Assembly (NCBI RefSeq): GCF_001544555.2
Contig: NZ_FCOK02000025.1
Location: forward strand, 46,898 to 110,897
DNA length: 64,000 nucleotides
Source: Caballeronia udeis
GTDB lineage: Bacteria > Pseudomonadota > Gammaproteobacteria > Burkholderiales > Burkholderiaceae
Direction: 5' to 3'
Notes under the pieces: model-generated
Told to the model about the DNA's origin: nothing
What the model saw: the letters and a program-made list of their open reading frames with translations, nothing else
The model's database searches: none
Program-made: the position numbers and the translations under genes
Part shown: one piece after another, positions 1 to 8,815 of the stretch
Layout: every line of letters starts with the position of its first letter
Position numbering within the stretch: the first letter of the stretch is position 1

Positions 1-1285
1 AAGGAAAGGTCATCACGACCTGCAGGCCGCCTTCGGCGCGATTGCCAATTTCGCACTCGCCGCCCGCCCGCCGCACCAGCCGCTCCACAATCGCCAGTCC
101 GAGCCCGCTGTGACCGCTGCCGCCCCGAGCCGGATCGAGCCTCACGAACGGACGGCTGGCCTTGACCAGATCCTGCGCCGCGATCCCTTTGCCGTTGTCC
201 ATGACGCGCAACACCCAGCCGTTCGAGCCGCGCAGCGTTTCGATCACCACGGGCGGCGCGCCGTAGGCATGGGCGTTATCGAGCAGGTTCGACAACAAGC
301 GGTCGAGCGTTGCTGCGGGCAACGCAAAATCCCGCCCGGCCGTGAGCCGGGTCTGTACTGACGGCGCCCCCACCGTGACCGCGCGATAACTGCGCGCAAT
401 CCGCTCGCAGTGCTGATCCACCTCGGCGGGCTCGCTGCGATCCGAGCCGTCGTGCGCGAACACGAGGAACTGGTCGACGATATGCGCCATGGAATCCACG
501 TCGCGCACCACGCCGTCCCGCAGTTTCGCCTCATCCATCATTTCAGCCCGCAGGCGCAAGCGCGCAAGCGGCGTCTTCAGGTCGTGGGCAACACCCGCCA
601 GCATGACCGCGCGATCGCTTTCCGTCTGCTCCACTTCGCGCACCATCTGGTTGAAACCGTGGGTCAACTGCCGCAATTCCCGGGGACCCCGCTCAGGCAC
701 CGGCGGAGTGGGTTCGCCCCGACCGAAGCGACCGACCGCCTGCGCCAGCGAACGCAACGGCGTCTGTAATTGCCACGCAGCGAACAACGCGGCCATCACG
801 GCGGTGGAGAAAATAATCGCGAGCCAGAGCAGCATCCGGTCGCGCGAACGCGGCGGACGCAGAGGCTGTACCGGTACGACGATCCAGTTGGCGTCCTTCG
901 CGCCTCGCACCCACAGGCGCGGCGGGCCGCCCGGCTCGCCGATGCGAACGTCGGTGCCGTCCGGCAGACGATCCCGCAAGTCGTCGATAAACCGCGCGAA
1001 CTGCGGCGGCACGCGGCTGGTATCGGCGTCGGTGATGGGTTTGGGAACGTCAGGACTGTTGGGCTCAACCACGCGAACGCTCGACGGCAGCGGCTGATCC
1101 GGTGAATTCGCGATGTGCTGGCGCACGGCGTCGACCAGGAACGCGGCCTCTTCTACCGCGTAGCGCGTTTGCGTCTGATCGCGCTCGAGCCGGATAACCG
1201 TGAACCATGCGACGTGCGACAACACCAACACGCCAATGACCAGGACAACCAGCCGGCCGAACAGGGAATCAATGGGCCGACGCAT
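1..1285 (-). CDS. EnvZ-like sensor histidine kinase (3' end cut by window edge)
   Basis: Inner-membrane sensor kinase that should phosphorylate the adjacent response regulator. Reading leftward from an ATG at 1283-1285, the frame stays open to base 1 (about 428 codons), so the C-terminus is missing. An N-terminal membrane segment lies near residues 8-30 and a second near residues 150-170, with a periplasmic loop between. A HAMP-like linker follows, then an EnvZ-type H-box (AGVAHDLKTPLARLRLRAEM) with the phospho-accepting His near residue 234. The ATPase part shows an N-box (LLSNLLDNAHAYG) and a G-box (GGSGHSGLGLAIVERL). It overlaps the regulator stop codon by 17 bases, so the two are translationally coupled. 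Family is sure; the signal sensed is unknown. Confidence 0.93.
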   Translation of the reverse strand, partial: MRRPIDSLFGRLVVLVIGVLVLSHVAWFTVIRLERDQTQTRYAVEEAAFLVDAVRQHIANSPDQPLPSSVRVVEPNSPDVPKPITDADTSRVPPQFARFIDDLRDRLPDGTDVRIGEPGGPPRLWVRGAKDANWIVVPVQPLRPPRSRDRMLLWLAIIFSTAVMAALFAAWQLQTPLRSLAQAVGRFGRGEPTPPVPERGPRELRQLTHGFNQMVREVEQTESDRAVMLAGVAHDLKTPLARLRLRAEMMDEAKLRDGVVRDVDSMAHIVDQFLVFAHDGSDRSEPAEVDQHCERIARSYRAVTVGAPSVQTRLTAGRDFALPAATLDRLLSNLLDNAHAYGAPPVVIETLRGSNGWVLRVMDNGKGIAAQDLVKASRPFVRLDPARGGSGHSGLGLAIVERLVRRAGGECEIGNRAEGGLQVVMTFP

Positions 1286-1991
1286 TTTGCTCGCCGTCCG
1301 GCACGAACACATAACCGCGCCCGCGCACCGTCTGGATGAAGCGCGGCGTGGACGGATCGGTTTCGAGGATCCGGCGCAGACGCCACACCTGCACGTCGAT
1401 ACCCCGGTCCGTGCCGTCGTATTCGGGACCATGCAGCAGTTCGAGCAGGCGCTCCCGCGTCAGCGTGCGCATGGGGTGATTGACGAAAATCTTCAGCAAT
1501 GCGAACTCGCTGCCCGACAGCGTGAGCGGGGTTTCGTCCTGATGGAGCGTGCGCGACTGGAAGTCGAGCCGGAACCGCCCGAACGAAAACGGTTCGCGCT
1601 GCTCGGGCGCCGCCGACGGAATCGTGCGGCGCCGGCGCAGCACCGCCTGCACGCGGGCCAGCAATTCACGCGGATTGAACGGCTTGCCGAGATAGTCGTC
1701 GGCGCCAAGTTCCAATCCGACAATCCGGTCCACGTCGTCCGCGCGCGCCGTCAGCATGATCACCGGGATGTCGTCGCCCGATGCACGGAGCTTGCGCAAC
1801 GCGGTCAGTCCGTCCACACCCGGCATCATGAGGTCGAGCACGATCAGATCCGGGCGCTCGCGTTCGAGGCGCCGTTCGAGCGTACCCGCGTCATGCAGCA
1901 CCGATACCTCGATGCCTTGCCGGACCAGGTAGTCGCGCAGGAGGTCGCGCAGTTCAGCGTCGTCGTCGACGACAAGTATTTGAGTAGCCAT
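1269..1991 (-). CDS. OmpR-family response regulator
   Basis: DNA-binding partner of the overlapping kinase. The 240-residue protein has a receiver domain (about 1-120) with acidic D9/D10/D11, phospho-acceptor D53 in VLDLMMPG and K103. A winged-helix domain covers about 135-232, with EFALLKIFVNHPMRTLTRE and the closing wing RFIQTVRGRGYVFVPDG, which looks closer to OmpR than to PhoB or CpxR. It is the first gene of a two-gene operon and is divergent from a Spy-like gene. The 220-base gap between them holds GTAAA-N5-GTAAA-like boxes, so autoregulation and control of the Spy-like gene are likely but inferred. Confidence 0.95.
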   Translation of the reverse strand: MATQILVVDDDAELRDLLRDYLVRQGIEVSVLHDAGTLERRLERERPDLIVLDLMMPGVDGLTALRKLRASGDDIPVIMLTARADDVDRIVGLELGADDYLGKPFNPRELLARVQAVLRRRRTIPSAAPEQREPFSFGRFRLDFQSRTLHQDETPLTLSGSEFALLKIFVNHPMRTLTRERLLELLHGPEYDGTDRGIDVQVWRLRRILETDPSTPRFIQTVRGRGYVFVPDGEQNASAH

Positions 1992-2046
1992 GCGACGCAG
2001 TTTAACGCCTGCGCGCCGCCTCTACGTTGCAAATGCTCGGGAAACG

Positions 2047-2090
2047 TTTACTAGGTGTTACCGCGAAAGGCGAGAGTAAACCGGCGTAAT
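2047..2090. promoter_or_regulatory. Paired tandem GTAAA boxes between the two-component operon and the Spy-like gene
   Basis: The minus strand at 2061-2047 reads GTAAC-ACCTA-GTAAA. The plus strand at 2076-2090 reads GTAAA-CCGGC-GTAAT. Both match the tandem GTAAA-N5-GTAAA arrangement known for CpxR-type OmpR-family regulators, one facing each divergent gene. The sequence match is seen; binding by the adjacent regulator is inferred. Confidence 0.5.
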
Positions 2091-2211
2091 AACGTGATCC
2101 CCGCTCGTAACACGCGCTTGGCTGTGACTGTCTACGCTGTGTCTTACCGAAGGCGCGACCACCGAAACGGCGCCGCCAGATCGGCTCTGGAAATCAAAAA
2201 AGGAGTAGACC

Positions 2212-2793
2212 ATGTTCAAGCAGTCCCGATTCCTCGCCGTCACCGCCGCTGCGCTCGCCCTGTCGATAGGCGCGGTCAACGCCGCGAGCGCCGCCGCGCC
2301 CGACGTGCCGCCGCAGGGAGGCCCGGGCATGATGGGCGGTCCCGGGGGCCCGGACGGGCATCGTGGGGGAATGCAGATGAAGAAGGCGCTGGACAAGTTG
2401 CGCAGCCAGCTGAATCTCAACGCAGACCAGGAAAAAGCGTGGCAGGCCGCGCTCAACACCATGAAGCAGAATCATGAAGCCATGCGTGAGAGCCACAAGC
2501 AGATGCACGCCCAAATGGAATCAATGAAGCAGCAGCCCATTCTCGACCTGAACGCCATGTACGCGGCGCACCAGAAGATCGAGCAGCAGAATGCCCAGTT
2601 GCGCGACCAGACCAGCGCCGCGTGGCTGAACTTCTATAACACGCTGAACGACCAGCAGAAGACCACGGTCAGCACGGCACTCAAGCAGCGCTTTGCAAGA
2701 ATGGAAGCGCGCCGGGAAAAGATGCATGAGCGCTGGGGTCAGCACGGCGGCATGCACGGTGCGCCGGCTGGGGCATCCGCCGCTAATCCGTGA
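2212..2793 (+). CDS. Spy/CpxP-like periplasmic LTXXQ protein
   Basis: Secreted 193-residue protein. A signal peptide (about residues 1-27, ending in ASA) is followed by a Gly/Met/Pro-rich stretch and then a Gln/Met/Lys-rich helical body. Two LTXXQ-like motifs are visible, LNADQ near residue 73 and LNDQQ near residue 145, as in the Spy/CpxP/CnrX group. E. coli Spy is an ATP-independent periplasmic chaperone induced by envelope stress through Cpx and Bae. A strong Shine-Dalgarno (AAAGGAG) lies 7 bases before the ATG. Divergence from a two-component operon suggests it is part of the same envelope-stress response. The Met/His-rich ends could reflect metal binding. Exact function is not proven. 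Confidence 0.8.
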   Translation: MFKQSRFLAVTAAALALSIGAVNAASAAAPDVPPQGGPGMMGGPGGPDGHRGGMQMKKALDKLRSQLNLNADQEKAWQAALNTMKQNHEAMRESHKQMHAQMESMKQQPILDLNAMYAAHQKIEQQNAQLRDQTSAAWLNFYNTLNDQQKTTVSTALKQRFARMEARREKMHERWGQHGGMHGAPAGASAANP

Positions 2794-2870
2794 GCATGGT
2801 TTGAGGTTGGAGCCCGGAGCCGGTGATTGAGGCGGGGTAGCCCGCCAGTTCAATCGCCTCGCGCCGGACA

Positions 2871-2905
2871 GGCCGCTCTGGTCAACCCTGGAGCGGCCTT
2901 TTTTT
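2871..2905 (+). terminator. Rho-independent terminator of the Spy-like gene
   Basis: GGCCGCTC at 2871-2878 pairs with GAGCGGCC at 2891-2898 and is followed by seven T (2899-2905). It lies 80 bases past the stop codon. Confidence 0.9.
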
Positions 2906-3018
2906 GCATCGGCTTGGCGGTATTGCTTTTAGCGTGGAAGTCATGACCGACACGATTGCGCAATTTGCAGCGGTTTGTCCGGGGACACCCGGGGCAATCG
3001 AAGCGCACCAGCCAACGC

Positions 3019-3050
3019 AAAAGGCCGCGGGATTACTTCCGCGGCCTTTT
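3019..3050. terminator. Bidirectional hairpin terminator
   Basis: AAAAGGCCGCGG (3019-3030) and CCGCGGCCTTTT (3039-3050) form a perfect 12-bp stem with an 8-base loop. A/T runs on both sides let it serve either strand. Its position 80 bases past the pirin stop makes it the likely pirin terminator on the minus strand. Confidence 0.75.
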
Positions 3051-3130
3051 GTCGTTTTGCCGTCCTCCCCGGCCGAAGCCGGGAAAAATCAGCCAGTGGC
3101 GTGCCGGTAACGCAGTAACCGCAGTAACAC

Positions 3131-3829
3131 TTACGCCAGGTCGAACAGGATCACTTCCGCGCCGGTGCCCTGCTCCAGCGTGACCTTCGACACCCCTTCC
3201 AGCTTCGCGGCATCGCCGGCCACCAGCGCTTCTCCGTTCACCGAAATCGCGCCGCGCGCCACGTGCACGTACACCCTGCGCCCGGCCGGCACGTCGAATT
3301 CCGCGCGTTCATCGCCGTCGAAAAGACCTGCGTAGACTTCAGCATCGGCACCCAGCTTCACCGCGCCGTCCCGTCCCTCCGGCGACGCGATTACCCGCAG
3401 CCGGCCACGCTTTTCGGCGTCGTCGAAACGCTTCTCCTCGTAGCCCGGCGCATTGCCCGCGGCATCCGGGATGATCCAGATCTGCAGGAAATGCGCGGTT
3501 TCAGTGGCCGAGCCATTGAACTCGCTGTGCCGCACGCCCGTGCCGGCGCTCATGCGCTGGACATCGCCAGGACGGATGGTCGAGCCGTTCCCCATGCTGT
3601 CCTTGTGAGACAGCGCGCCTTCGAGCACGTAACTGATGATTTCCATGTCGCGATGGCCGTGCGTCCCGAAACCCTGGCCACCCGCGACGCGATCCTCGTT
3701 GATCACGCGAAGCGCACCGAAATGCACGTGCTTCGGGTCGTCATAGCCGGCGAAAGAAAAGCTGTGATACGAATCAAGCCAGCCGTGGTTAGCGTGGCCG
3801 CGTTCATTGGCGCGTCGAATTTCAAACAT
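3131..3829 (-). CDS. Pirin family protein (YhhW-like)
   Basis: Bicupin of 232 residues. The ATG at 3827-3829 is chosen over upstream starts because MFEIRRANERGHANHGWLDS is the canonical pirin N-terminus and a GGGAG sits just before it. The metal-binding cupin motif is visible as THGHRDMEIISYVLEG, with further conserved HKDSMG and RHSEFN segments. E. coli YhhW has quercetinase activity, but the physiological substrate of most bacterial pirins is unknown. It is a single-gene unit between a terminator and a gene-free stretch. Confidence 0.93.
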   Translation of the reverse strand: MFEIRRANERGHANHGWLDSYHSFSFAGYDDPKHVHFGALRVINEDRVAGGQGFGTHGHRDMEIISYVLEGALSHKDSMGNGSTIRPGDVQRMSAGTGVRHSEFNGSATETAHFLQIWIIPDAAGNAPGYEEKRFDDAEKRGRLRVIASPEGRDGAVKLGADAEVYAGLFDGDERAEFDVPAGRRVYVHVARGAISVNGEALVAGDAAKLEGVSKVTLEQGTGAEVILFDLA

Positions 3830-4517
3830 ATCGAACTCCCGGTGATATTGCGATGGAGAGAATGTAAGGGCGCGCACCCCGCTCGACAACCGCCCGCGCG
3901 GGCACCACACCGTCCTGAAAATGGTTGCAATCGCACCCCTGCCCGGGCACGACCGGGAGAGTCGGGACAACAGGAGGCTCGGGCCGGGACTCGGGCGCCC
4001 GTCCTGGCGCACCGGTGGGCTTCGGGTAGAATACCGGCCTTTTCAAGGGTCAACGGGCGCCCGAGGTGCTAACACCCCGCCGGAAAGCCACGCGGGGAAA
4101 GCCGCACGGCGCGCCGTGACGGGCTTCAGCCGATGTCGCGTTTTTTCGGATCAAAGGCCCTTGTCGACAAATCGCACCAATTTTGGACACCTAGAATAAG
4201 CACCGCCGAAGACGGTCGGTTGGAAGCAGTGCTCCCGGGTGCGGTCGAGACGACGGTGCCCGGAAGGGGCTGGTGGTGCGTGGAAAGACAGGACCAGGAA
4301 TAGAGGCAGGCAAAAGCAGCACGGCGGGGAAAGGTAGGACCAGGTACGCCGAGGTGCAACCAGCAACAAGCGAGGCGAGAGGCCCGGGCTCACCGAACAC
4401 CCGAAGCAGGCCGCCAGAAAGCGGTTATGCGAATTCAGGCAAAAAAAGCGCGGCTGAACAGGCAACAGCAAAAACAGCGAAGGCCACGGCACACGCGCAC
4501 GTCATCAAGGGATCACC
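3830..4517. other. Gene-free stretch upstream of hisQ; purine-rich leader
   Basis: No convincing gene on either strand. From about 4190 to 4510 the plus strand is strikingly purine-rich (long G/A tracts such as GGGGAAAGGTAGGACCAGG). Short open frames here show no family features. In relatives the histidine-binding protein gene would be expected next to hisQ, and none is present. Confidence 0.6.
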
Positions 4518-5207
4518 ATGTTTCTGCAAGGCTACGGGCCGCTTATCCTCTCGGGCACATGGCAAACCGTCAAGCTGGCGGTCTTGTCGCTCGTGTTCGC
4601 ATTCGTGATCGGGCTCCTCGGCGCGGCGGCGAAACTGTCGAGAAACCGCATTTCGTCGGGCGCCGGCACGATCTACACCACCCTGGTGCGCGGCGTTCCC
4701 GACCTCGTGCTGATGCTGCTGCTGTTCTACAGCATCCAGATCTGGCTGAATCACCTGACCGATCTCCTGGGCTGGGATCAGATCGATATCGATCCGTTCG
4801 TGGCCGGTGTCATCGTGCTCGGTTTTATCTATGGCGCGTATTTCACCGAAACCTTCCGCGGCGCATTCCTCTCCGTGCCGCGCGGCCAGCTTGAGGCGGG
4901 CGCGGCTTACGGCATGACTCCGTGGCAAACCTTCTCGCGCATCATGTTCCCGCAGATGATGCGTTTCGCGCTGCCGGGCATTGGCAACAACTGGCAGGTG
5001 ATGGTGAAAGCGACCGCGCTGGTGTCGATCATCGGTCTGGCGGACGTGGTCAAGGCCGCCCAGGACGCCGGCAAGGGCACCCTGCGGTTCTTCTTTTTCA
5101 CGCTGCTCGCGGGCGCGGTCTATCTCGTGATCACCACGGTATCGAATCTCGTGCTGATGTGGCTCGAAAAGCGCTACTCGTCGGGCGTGCGCAAGGCCGA
5201 CCTGTAG
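4518..5207 (+). CDS. hisQ: Histidine/basic amino-acid ABC transporter permease HisQ
   Basis: Inner-membrane permease subunit, 229 residues, the usual HisQ/ArtQ length (E. coli HisQ is 228). It begins MFLQGYGPLILSGTWQTVK, typical of the family, and has about five hydrophobic helices. The coupling (EAA-type) loop reads EAGAAYGMTPWQTFSRIMFP near residues 131-150. It is the first gene of hisQ-hisM-hisP. The upstream binding-protein gene that normally accompanies it is absent, so the partner must be encoded elsewhere. Confidence 0.9.
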   Translation: MFLQGYGPLILSGTWQTVKLAVLSLVFAFVIGLLGAAAKLSRNRISSGAGTIYTTLVRGVPDLVLMLLLFYSIQIWLNHLTDLLGWDQIDIDPFVAGVIVLGFIYGAYFTETFRGAFLSVPRGQLEAGAAYGMTPWQTFSRIMFPQMMRFALPGIGNNWQVMVKATALVSIIGLADVVKAAQDAGKGTLRFFFFTLLAGAVYLVITTVSNLVLMWLEKRYSSGVRKADL

Positions 5208-5345
5208 TCATGAGAACCCACACGCTGCCGAAAGCAGCCATAGCCGGCACGCGGCGCATCTGTTCCTGCGCCCGCCACGCCCTGGCTTGAAGAAGAACCC
5301 AGCGAACCCAGACACCACCCAAGCAACTCCCACGCGGCGGAATCC

Positions 5346-6059
5346 ATGCTCGAAATCATCCAGGAATACTGGCGCAACTATTTGTTCACCGACGGTTATC
5401 GCATCACCGGCCTTGCCATCACCATGTGGCTGCTGGTTGTATCGATCGTGCTCGGATTCTGCCTGTCGATCCCGTTGTCGGTCGCGCGGGTATCGAAGAA
5501 CAAATTCCTGTCGCGCGGCGTCTGGGTCTATACGTATATCTTCCGCGGCACGCCGCTCTACGTGCAACTGCTGCTCTGCTACACGGGCCTCTACAGCCTG
5601 CAAGTGGTTCGCGACCATGTGTTGCTCAATCAGTTTTTCCGCGACGGCATGCACTGCACGCTGCTCGCGTTCACGCTGAACACCTGCGCGTACACCACCG
5701 AAATCTTCGCCGGCGCGATCCGGGCGACGCCTTACGGTGAGATCGAAGCGGCACGCGCATACGGGATGTCCTCGTTCACGCTCTACCGGCGCGTGATCCT
5801 GCCGTCGGCACTGCGCCGGGCGCTCCCCTACTACAGCAATGAAGTGATCCTGATGCTGCATGCGACCACCGTCGCGTTCACCGCCACCGTGCCGGACATC
5901 CTCAAGATTGCCCGCGACGTGAATTCCGCGACATATCAATCATTCCAGGCGTTCGGCATTGCCGCCCTGCTTTATCTGTGCATCTCGTTCGCGCTCGTGT
6001 GGCTGTTTCGCCGTGCTGAGTACCGCTGGCTCGCTTACTTGCGGCCGCAGGGTAAATAA
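5346..6059 (+). CDS. hisM: Histidine/basic amino-acid ABC transporter permease HisM
   Basis: Second permease of the heterodimer, 237 residues (E. coli HisM is 238). It starts MLEIIQEYWRNYLFTDGYRI and has about five hydrophobic segments. The EAA-type loop reads EAARAYGMSSFTLYRRVILP near residues 138-157. An unusually long 138-base gap separates it from hisQ and holds no recognisable gene. It lies 20 bases ahead of hisP. Confidence 0.9.
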   Translation: MLEIIQEYWRNYLFTDGYRITGLAITMWLLVVSIVLGFCLSIPLSVARVSKNKFLSRGVWVYTYIFRGTPLYVQLLLCYTGLYSLQVVRDHVLLNQFFRDGMHCTLLAFTLNTCAYTTEIFAGAIRATPYGEIEAARAYGMSSFTLYRRVILPSALRRALPYYSNEVILMLHATTVAFTATVPDILKIARDVNSATYQSFQAFGIAALLYLCISFALVWLFRRAEYRWLAYLRPQGK

Positions 6060-6079
6060 GCCTCAAGGATCGGCACATC

Positions 6080-6859
6080 ATGAACACAGCGGCATCCAAG
6101 CTTTTCGTCGATGACCTGCATAAGCAGTACGGAGACAACGAAGTCCTGAAGGGCGTCTCGCTAAGGGCGAAAGCCGGCGATGTAATCAGCGTCATCGGCT
6201 CGTCCGGGTCGGGCAAGAGCACGATGCTTCGCTGCATCAACTTCCTGGAGCAGCCGAACCAGGGCCGGATTTTTGTCGATGGCGAGGAAATCCGCACGCT
6301 CAAGGACAAGTACGGCGCGCTGAAAGCGGCTGAACCCAAACAGTTGCAGCGCATGCGCACGCGGCTCTCCATGGTGTTCCAGCACTTCAACCTGTGGTCG
6401 CACCTGAGCGTGCTGGAAAACGTGATGGAGGCGCCGTTGAAGGTGCTGGGATTGTCCAGGCAGGAAGCGCTCGACCGCGCGCGCACCTATCTGGAGAAAG
6501 TGGGCCTCGCACCGCGACTGGAACAACAGTATCCGTCGCACTTGTCGGGCGGCCAGCAGCAGCGTGTGGCTATCGCACGGGCGCTGGCAATGCACCCGGA
6601 CGTGATGCTCTTCGATGAACCAACCTCCGCACTTGATCCCGAACTGGTGGGCGAAGTGCTGAAGGTAATGCAGACGCTTGCCGAGGAAGGCCGCACCATG
6701 ATCGTGGTGACGCACGAAATGGCGTTCGCCCGCAACGTGTCGAATCACGTGGTGTTCCTGCATCAGGGACGCATAGAAGAAGAAGGCCATCCCGACGCCG
6801 TTTTCGGCCATGCTCGCAGCGAACGGCTCAGGCAATTCCTGTCCGGCAGCCTGAAGTAA
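6080..6859 (+). CDS. hisP: Histidine/basic amino-acid ABC transporter ATPase HisP
   Basis: ATP-binding subunit, 259 residues. Walker A GSSGSGKST (about 40-48), the Q-loop stretch MVFQHFNLWSHLSVLENVME shared with E. coli HisP, signature LSGGQQQR, Walker B VMLFDEPTSALDPE and switch His in VVTHEM are all present. It closes the operon and is followed within 50 bases by a strong terminator. Substrate range (histidine, arginine, lysine or ornithine) cannot be read from the ATPase alone. Confidence 0.95.
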   Translation: MNTAASKLFVDDLHKQYGDNEVLKGVSLRAKAGDVISVIGSSGSGKSTMLRCINFLEQPNQGRIFVDGEEIRTLKDKYGALKAAEPKQLQRMRTRLSMVFQHFNLWSHLSVLENVMEAPLKVLGLSRQEALDRARTYLEKVGLAPRLEQQYPSHLSGGQQQRVAIARALAMHPDVMLFDEPTSALDPELVGEVLKVMQTLAEEGRTMIVVTHEMAFARNVSNHVVFLHQGRIEEEGHPDAVFGHARSERLRQFLSGSLK

Positions 6860-6890
6860 AACTACAGCCCAGCCACGTTGCAAAACTGAA

Positions 6891-6914
6891 AGCGCCCCTC
6901 GGGGCGCTTTTTTA
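6891..6914 (+). terminator. Rho-independent terminator of hisQMP
   Basis: AGCGCCCC (6891-6898) pairs with GGGGCGCT (6901-6908) across a very short loop, followed by a run of six T ending before AG. Confidence 0.92.
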
Positions 6915-7397
6915 GTTTGTATATCTAAACACGCAAACGTTTTTAAGCCGCCGGTGTATAAACCTCGCGCGCATCGTCCGTCAATAGAGGCAATCCATAG
7001 CGTAGAGAGTAAAAATCCATCGCATCCTTACCCCATAAGGGTTTGCGCCATTTTTCACCTACCTCGTGCAAACCCGCAACACATCAATCATTGCATTTTC
7101 GAGACAGAAAATGGGTTGACAACAATTTTCTTGGCGGCACAAAGGTAATTTGCTAAATTAGTAATCAAAGTACGGAAACGAAGTTCATTAAAAGTAGTTT
7201 TACTTCAAAAAGAACTGAGGAGACACCAATCCCAAGGGTTGGTTGTGATGTTAGGGGGCAGTCAACGTCCCGCCTGATGTCATGGACACCACCCCTTTGC
7301 GTGTCATCTCTCTAAATAGTTTCCGGTTCGGTGCACTGGCGCCGAACCAATACCGCCGCACTTGGGCTTCTATTTTTTGACAGGGTTGGAGGAGATG
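6915..7397. other. Long A/T-rich upstream region of the porin gene
   Basis: No gene seen. The stretch is clearly A/T-richer than its neighbours, as is common for porin promoters. TTGACA stands at 7116-7121 but no good -10 sits at the correct spacing. AGTAGTTTTACTTCA at 7193-7207 matches 12 of 15 bases of the HexR-type palindrome found near zwf (13147-13161). Confidence 0.5.
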
Positions 7398-8504
7398 ATG
7401 AAGAAAGCTTTGCTCGCGGCTTCGCTGCTGACGGTCGGCGTTGCAGCACACGCTCAAAGTAGCGTGACGCTCTACGGCCGGCTCGACGCCGGTATCGAAT
7501 ACATGTCGGGCGCGCCTACAGGTGGCGCTAATGGCGTGACCACTGGCAGCGCAAATCGTTTCCGTGCGGAAAGCGGCGACTGGGGTACGAGCCTGTGGGG
7601 CTTGAAGGGCGTCGAAGACCTGGGTGGCGGCAACAAGGCCGTGTTCCAGTTGGAAGGCAGCTTCAACACCATGACGGGTCAGGGCCCGGGCAACAACGGT
7701 CTCTTCAATCGTTGGGCGACAGTCGGTATCGCCAACGACCAGTTCGGTACCTTCTTGTTGGGTCGCGAACTGTTCATCTCGAACGGCGTGTGGGACTTTG
7801 ACCCGTTCGGTCAGTCGAACTGGTCGTCGGCGTCGCTGGTGCGTGGCCGCAACTGGCCGCAATCGAGCAACAACGTGTCGTGGCAATCGCCGAAGTTCGC
7901 AGGCTTTGACGTGTACGGCCAGTACGCGTTCTCGAACTCGACCCACTTCAACGGCGGTCCTGGTGCGTCGCAAGGCCGTGAAGGCGGTCTGCAGGTCACC
8001 TACACCACGTCGCTGTTCCAGGTGCGCGGCTTGTACGACGAAATTCGCGATGCAGCCAACGGGCAGCTGGACAACCCGTTCACGGCTTCACGTGAGTACT
8101 TCGCCGGTGTCAACGTCTTCCTTGGTCAGTTCAAGCTCCAGGCCGTCTATCAGGCTTCGCGCACGTCGGGCATGACGAACACGCCGGCGGGCACGCCAAC
8201 GACGACCGATCAGGAATGGGGTGGCGTGACGTGGCAAGCTACGCCGGCTGCAGCATTGATCGCAGCGGTCTATCACGTCAATGCGAACAACGGTGGTGGC
8301 AACGGCAACATCTACACGATCGGTGGTTCGTACAACCTGTCAAAGCGCACGCTGCTCGACATCCAGATCGCAACGGCACGCAACAGCAAGGCGGCTAATT
8401 TCGGCCTGAATGCGAACAACGCGGGTGACACGGTTTCGACCGACAACCCGTTGCCGGGTCATAGCCAGTCGGGCGTGTACGCAGGCATCCAGCACTCGTT
8501 CTAA
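7398..8504 (+). CDS. Gram-negative general porin
   Basis: Outer-membrane trimeric porin of the Burkholderia/Neisseria type. The preferred start is the second of two adjacent ATGs (7398), placed behind GGAGGA, giving a 368-residue precursor. The signal peptide is MKKALLAASLLTVGVAAHAQ, followed by SSVTLYGRLDAGIEYMS, the classical first beta strand of this family. The protein ends in an aromatic residue (QHSF), the outer-membrane assembly signal. It contains the LGRELFISNG-type constriction region near residue 120. Monocistronic, with a perfect terminator downstream. Solute preference is not readable. Confidence 0.95.
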   Translation: MKKALLAASLLTVGVAAHAQSSVTLYGRLDAGIEYMSGAPTGGANGVTTGSANRFRAESGDWGTSLWGLKGVEDLGGGNKAVFQLEGSFNTMTGQGPGNNGLFNRWATVGIANDQFGTFLLGRELFISNGVWDFDPFGQSNWSSASLVRGRNWPQSSNNVSWQSPKFAGFDVYGQYAFSNSTHFNGGPGASQGREGGLQVTYTTSLFQVRGLYDEIRDAANGQLDNPFTASREYFAGVNVFLGQFKLQAVYQASRTSGMTNTPAGTPTTTDQEWGGVTWQATPAAALIAAVYHVNANNGGGNGNIYTIGGSYNLSKRTLLDIQIATARNSKAANFGLNANNAGDTVSTDNPLPGHSQSGVYAGIQHSF

Positions 8505-8580
8505 GCCGAACGAATCAGCCGGAGCAAGTACGACAGAGAGAGAGTCATAAGGTTTTCACGCTGCTGCGAGAGGCGCGTAT

Positions 8581-8616
8581 CGGTGCGGTGTCCGAAAGGG
8601 CATCGCACCGTTTTTT
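8581..8616 (+). terminator. Rho-independent terminator of the porin gene
   Basis: A 13-bp stem (8581-8593 with 8598-8610, allowing G-T pairs) is capped by a GAAA tetraloop and followed by six T. Confidence 0.93.
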
Positions 8617-8730
8617 ATTGTTTTTTGGCACCGGCGGACGGGTTTTGGCTGGTGATTTTGTTGCTGGATTTTTATCAGTTCTCCTTTGAACAGGTTATCG
8701 TTGTCTTCACACCGTGCCCCCTCCAATGCA

Positions 8731-8767
8731 AAAAGCCGCCGATGCGAACCTCGCATCGGCGGCTTTT
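8731..8767 (-). terminator. Terminator of the zwf-pgl-glk/hexR operon
   Basis: A perfect 17-bp inverted repeat (8731-8747 and 8751-8767) begins with AAAA and ends with TTTT, so it can act in both directions. It lies 49 bases past the glk/hexR stop codon and also backs up the porin terminator. Confidence 0.85.
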
Positions 8768-8815
8768 AACTTTTAACTACAGCGCTCAATCTGGCGCGTC
8801 ACGTCACAAGCACCT

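Noticed and set aside
7116..7121. TTGACA as a porin -35 box
   Set aside because: No acceptable -10 sequence lies 16-18 bases downstream.
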